Source: Glaciecola sp. UBA1851
GTDB taxonomy: Bacteria; Pseudomonadota; Gammaproteobacteria; Enterobacterales; Alteromonadaceae
Direction of reading: 5' to 3'
Assembly (NCBI GenBank): GCA_002338515.1
Contig: DDIL01000183.1
Span: 13,164 to 19,982, forward strand
Length of the DNA: 6,819 nucleotides
A model generated the notes under the pieces. It was given only the letters and a program-made list of their open reading frames with translations. It ran no database searches and was not told the DNA's origin. Made by a program: the position numbers and the translations under genes. Below, in pieces: positions 5,021 through 6,819 of this stretch (position 1 is the stretch's first letter; each line of letters begins with the position of its first letter).

Positions 5021-5191
5021 ATGGTACCTTTCCAATTTTATAAACATTTTAAAGAGTGATTAATTAGAATGAGATTTAGGGTTTTAGCCAGGCCAGCAAC
5101 AAGGAAGGAGCTGCTGAACCAGACTATCTTTCGCTTATCTTAGCCTCTATCTCTGCCAGGCAACAGGTTTCTGAAAGCCTAATGAATGCTT

Positions 5192-5812
5192 TTATTCAAA
5201 TCTCACCATTCCACAAGCTCTGTCCAGCGTTCCTAGGTTTGAAGCTTTAACAAGCATTTCCTGAAACTCTGCCGAAATACCAACTTCATCAATCGCCTTG
5301 CCTATAGCCACCATATCTGGTGCAGAATAAACAACTTGAGCTCTCTTCATATCTTCTGCAATCACAGGTGCCCACATCGTTACATTTACATCATGGCCAG
5401 CTAGCATATCTGGAACAGTAGATACCATCGCAGCCGCCTCCGCCAAATTTTTACGTGGGAGCACATACTCCCTTACCATGGCTGCATTGTGATCTGGATT
5501 ACCTTCTCCAGCGACTACTCTGGCTAACTCTGGACCAGTCATATCTGCTGCAGGAGCAGCTTCTCTCTCTGCCATTAAATTGCTCCAAGCTTTATCATTT
5601 TGTAAACTGGCGCTTACTTGAAAGGCATGCTCAACTGAGTTGAAAAAAGAGTACATGTGGAGTGTTTCCGCTCCATATCCACCAAGCACCTGGGTAAGGT
5701 CAACGGCATTTGCACCATTATTTACCATTATCTTTGACGCTTTTCTCAATCGCTCTTTAGCCAACTCTGTTTTGCCACTATGTGGCTTTAAAACTCTTCT
5801 CGATCCAAACAT
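5192..5812 (-). CDS. Protein of 206 residues, possible tandem ABM-like domains
   Basis: The protein appears to consist of two similar halves. The first (about residues 2-80) and second (about 110-206) each begin with a strand leading into a long alanine- and lysine-rich helix (residues 13-30 and 121-135). Each continues with strand, then a second helix (60-80 and 165-190), the order expected for tandem dimeric alpha/beta-barrel domains. An alanine-rich linker joins them (81-105). No signal peptide, membrane helix or known catalytic motif is seen. The start at ATG 5812 is decided by AAAGGAG 5 bases upstream; an ATG at 5827 has no such site and its codons contain the ribosome binding site itself. 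It heads the minus-strand group before the cupin and is divergent from the membrane protein at 5983. Fold assignment is from pattern only. Confidence 0.65.
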   Translation of the reverse strand: MFGSRRVLKPHSGKTELAKERLRKASKIMVNNGANAVDLTQVLGGYGAETLHMYSFFNSVEHAFQVSASLQNDKAWSNLMAEREAAPAADMTGPELARVVAGEGNPDHNAAMVREYVLPRKNLAEAAAMVSTVPDMLAGHDVNVTMWAPVIAEDMKRAQVVYSAPDMVAIGKAIDEVGISAEFQEMLVKASNLGTLDRACGMVRFE

Positions 5813-5982
5813 TTTATCTCCTTTCATTAATTTTGGAATTTCAAAAGGTCTGTCGATAATGGCAAGTTTATATTTTCCTAACTAGTACATTTCTTATACT
5901 TGCTAGAAATTTTTAAAGTTAGAAACTCCTGTGGTAGTAATTAGTCTTGGTAATTTAGAGGGCACAAAAAAAGGAGTAAGTT

Positions 5983-6351
5983 ATGAACACGGTACAGGAT
6001 CGGGCAAATCGAATAGCAGCAGTAACAGTAAGAAGTAGAGACTTATTTTGGATATTCAGCATAACGGCCGTAATGCATTTTGTAGTGTTTGGCATCATCG
6101 CTTTTGGAGGTACAGCTGCCAATCTACCAATAACTGTTTTTATAATCTTCGGTACTATTATTGGTATAATGGGAAGTCTGGATTGTCTGGACGATATTAA
6201 GGCAATTGGCATGGATCGTGGAGAAGCTGAAGTTAATACACACTTTCAGAAACGTTTTGATAGTGTTCAATGGGGAGCATTTAAGGGACTAATAGTTGTT
6301 GGGTTCGGCCTGACGACTTTGGCGGAACTCTATGTGATGTACATGATGTAA
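5983..6351 (+). CDS. Membrane protein with three helices, 122 residues
   Basis: A very good ribosome binding site (AAAAGGAG, 6 bases before the ATG) supports the start. Three hydrophobic segments are seen: about 20-41 (DLFWIFSITAVMHFVVFGII), 48-69 (LPITVFIIFGTIIGIMGSL) and 97-120 (FKGLIVVGFGLTTLAELYVM). An acidic and basic loop (CLDDIKAIGMDRGEAEVN) lies between the second and third helices, and the basic N-terminus suggests that it is cytoplasmic. The family is not recognised. It is transcribed away from the minus-strand 206-residue protein gene, with 170 bases between, so the two could share a divergent control region; no clear operator is seen. Confidence 0.75.
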   Translation: MNTVQDRANRIAAVTVRSRDLFWIFSITAVMHFVVFGIIAFGGTAANLPITVFIIFGTIIGIMGSLDCLDDIKAIGMDRGEAEVNTHFQKRFDSVQWGAFKGLIVVGFGLTTLAELYVMYMM

Positions 6352-6474
6352 TCATCAGGTAATTTCGCAACCATCTTCGTAACTTTGGCAACTCTGGCAA
6401 ATTAAGTGTGGGTTACAGAAAAGCGTTTTGGCTTTAGCCTTTTAAAGTTTTGATCAAATTTACAGTTACCTAAA

Positions 6475-6507
6475 AAAGAAAAGGGCTTAGCTTATATGGC
6501 TAGCCCT
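6475..6507 (-). terminator. Intrinsic terminator for the minus-strand gene at the right edge
   Basis: On the minus strand AGGGCTAGC (6507-6499) pairs with GCTAAGCCCT (6491-6482) with one bulged base and a 7-base loop, followed by TTTTCTTTTTT. This is a good factor-independent terminator about 125 bases downstream of the stop of the partial gene. On the + strand there is no T-run, so it is not for the 5983-6351 gene, for which I see only weak stems around 6420-6446. Confidence 0.7.
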
Positions 6508-6631
6508 CAAAAGGTAAAGATAAGAATTGGGAGATGTTTACTAACCTTGGTTAACACGTACTATTTATGTCGTGACACACAGAAAGTTCGCACCAACATG
6601 TAGTTTGGATCACAGTTTGACTGTTAGGGTT

Positions 6632-6819
6632 TTAGAATTTTCTCTCGTATGGTGTTTGCCCACCAGTCAATTCTAAATTAAGTTGCATCACATTGTTGTT
6701 TAAGGCCACAAGGCCAAAATTAACTCCGTAAGGACCGTCAATGAAGTCTTGAAACTCCGAAGCTGATATTCCGTCTTTCACTTCCCACACGCAGTACATC
6801 GGCCCGTCTGGTCCCATTG
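6632..6819 (-). CDS. Small protein, possibly ABM-like, C-terminal part
   Basis: The minus-strand frame is open to the window edge, so the true start may lie outside. An ATG at 6817 exists but has only 2 bases before it, and no ribosome binding site can be judged. The visible 61 residues contain a strand (GPMYCVWEV), a helical part (SASEFQDFIDGPYG), a second strand region (LVALNNNVMQLNLEL) and a loop ending in TPYERKF. The strand-helix-strand order and small size resemble the last part of a ferredoxin-like ABM domain, as suggested for the 87-residue protein. The phrase 'CVWEVKDGISASEFQDFID' suggests a ligand-facing helix with acidic residues. No specific family is named. A clear terminator lies downstream at 6475-6507. 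Confidence 0.6.
   Translation of the reverse strand, partial: MGPDGPMYCVWEVKDGISASEFQDFIDGPYGVNFGLVALNNNVMQLNLELTGGQTPYERKF

Noticed and set aside
5955..6212. 85-residue minus-strand frame opposite the three-helix membrane protein
   Set aside because: Antisense shadow; the + strand frame has a strong ribosome binding site and clear membrane helices.

Overview
The window looks like an accessory stretch of an AT-rich Gram-negative chromosome. My best guess is a marine-type gammaproteobacterium, based on a HemP-family protein, a stand-alone malonyl-CoA decarboxylase, many small proteins of unknown function and long structured intergenic regions. No rRNA, tRNA, integrase, transposase or CRISPR array is visible, and the taxonomic guess is an inference.

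Left part (1-1172). The window opens inside the C-terminus of a metallo-beta-lactamase-fold hydrolase of the NAPE-PLD/UlaG-like type (+ strand). A small 61-residue protein of unknown role follows. Then comes about 560 bases with no convincing gene but several strong inverted repeats: a two-arm structure at 600-667, a minus-strand intrinsic terminator at 830-874, and two hairpins (884-912 and 1010-1058) whose loops are complementary to each other.

Minus-strand small-gene block (1125-2031). In transcription order it holds a HemP-like protein, a two-helix membrane protein, a SnoaL/NTF2-like protein, and a 15-codon hydrophobic peptide ORF starting three bases after the SnoaL-like stop. These probably share a transcript that ends at the 830-874 terminator. 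A short + strand ORF (2251-2382) looks like the front end of a secreted protein and runs back-to-back with the hemP-like gene from a symmetric intergenic region.

Centre (2372-3927). A full-length malonyl-CoA decarboxylase (minus strand) is the only large enzyme gene. The bases before it, 3623-3927, hold a long imperfect inverted repeat with inner hairpins and a direct repeat.

Right part (3928-6819). The minus strand carries an 87-residue protein that may have a dimeric alpha/beta-barrel (ABM-like) fold, a small two-helix membrane protein, a cupin, and a 206-residue protein that may be a double ABM-like protein. A divergent + strand three-helix membrane protein follows, then the C-terminus of another small, possibly ABM-like protein leaving the window. 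The cupin and the adjacent two-helix protein are close enough to be co-transcribed; the others are separated by 140-190 bases or more. Small barrel-fold proteins and cupins often act in small-molecule oxidation or detoxification, but nothing here fixes a substrate, so any pathway is speculative.

No clear new defence or mobile system is visible. The most unusual signals are the structured RNA-like elements and the tandemly duplicated translation start at 4184-4211.
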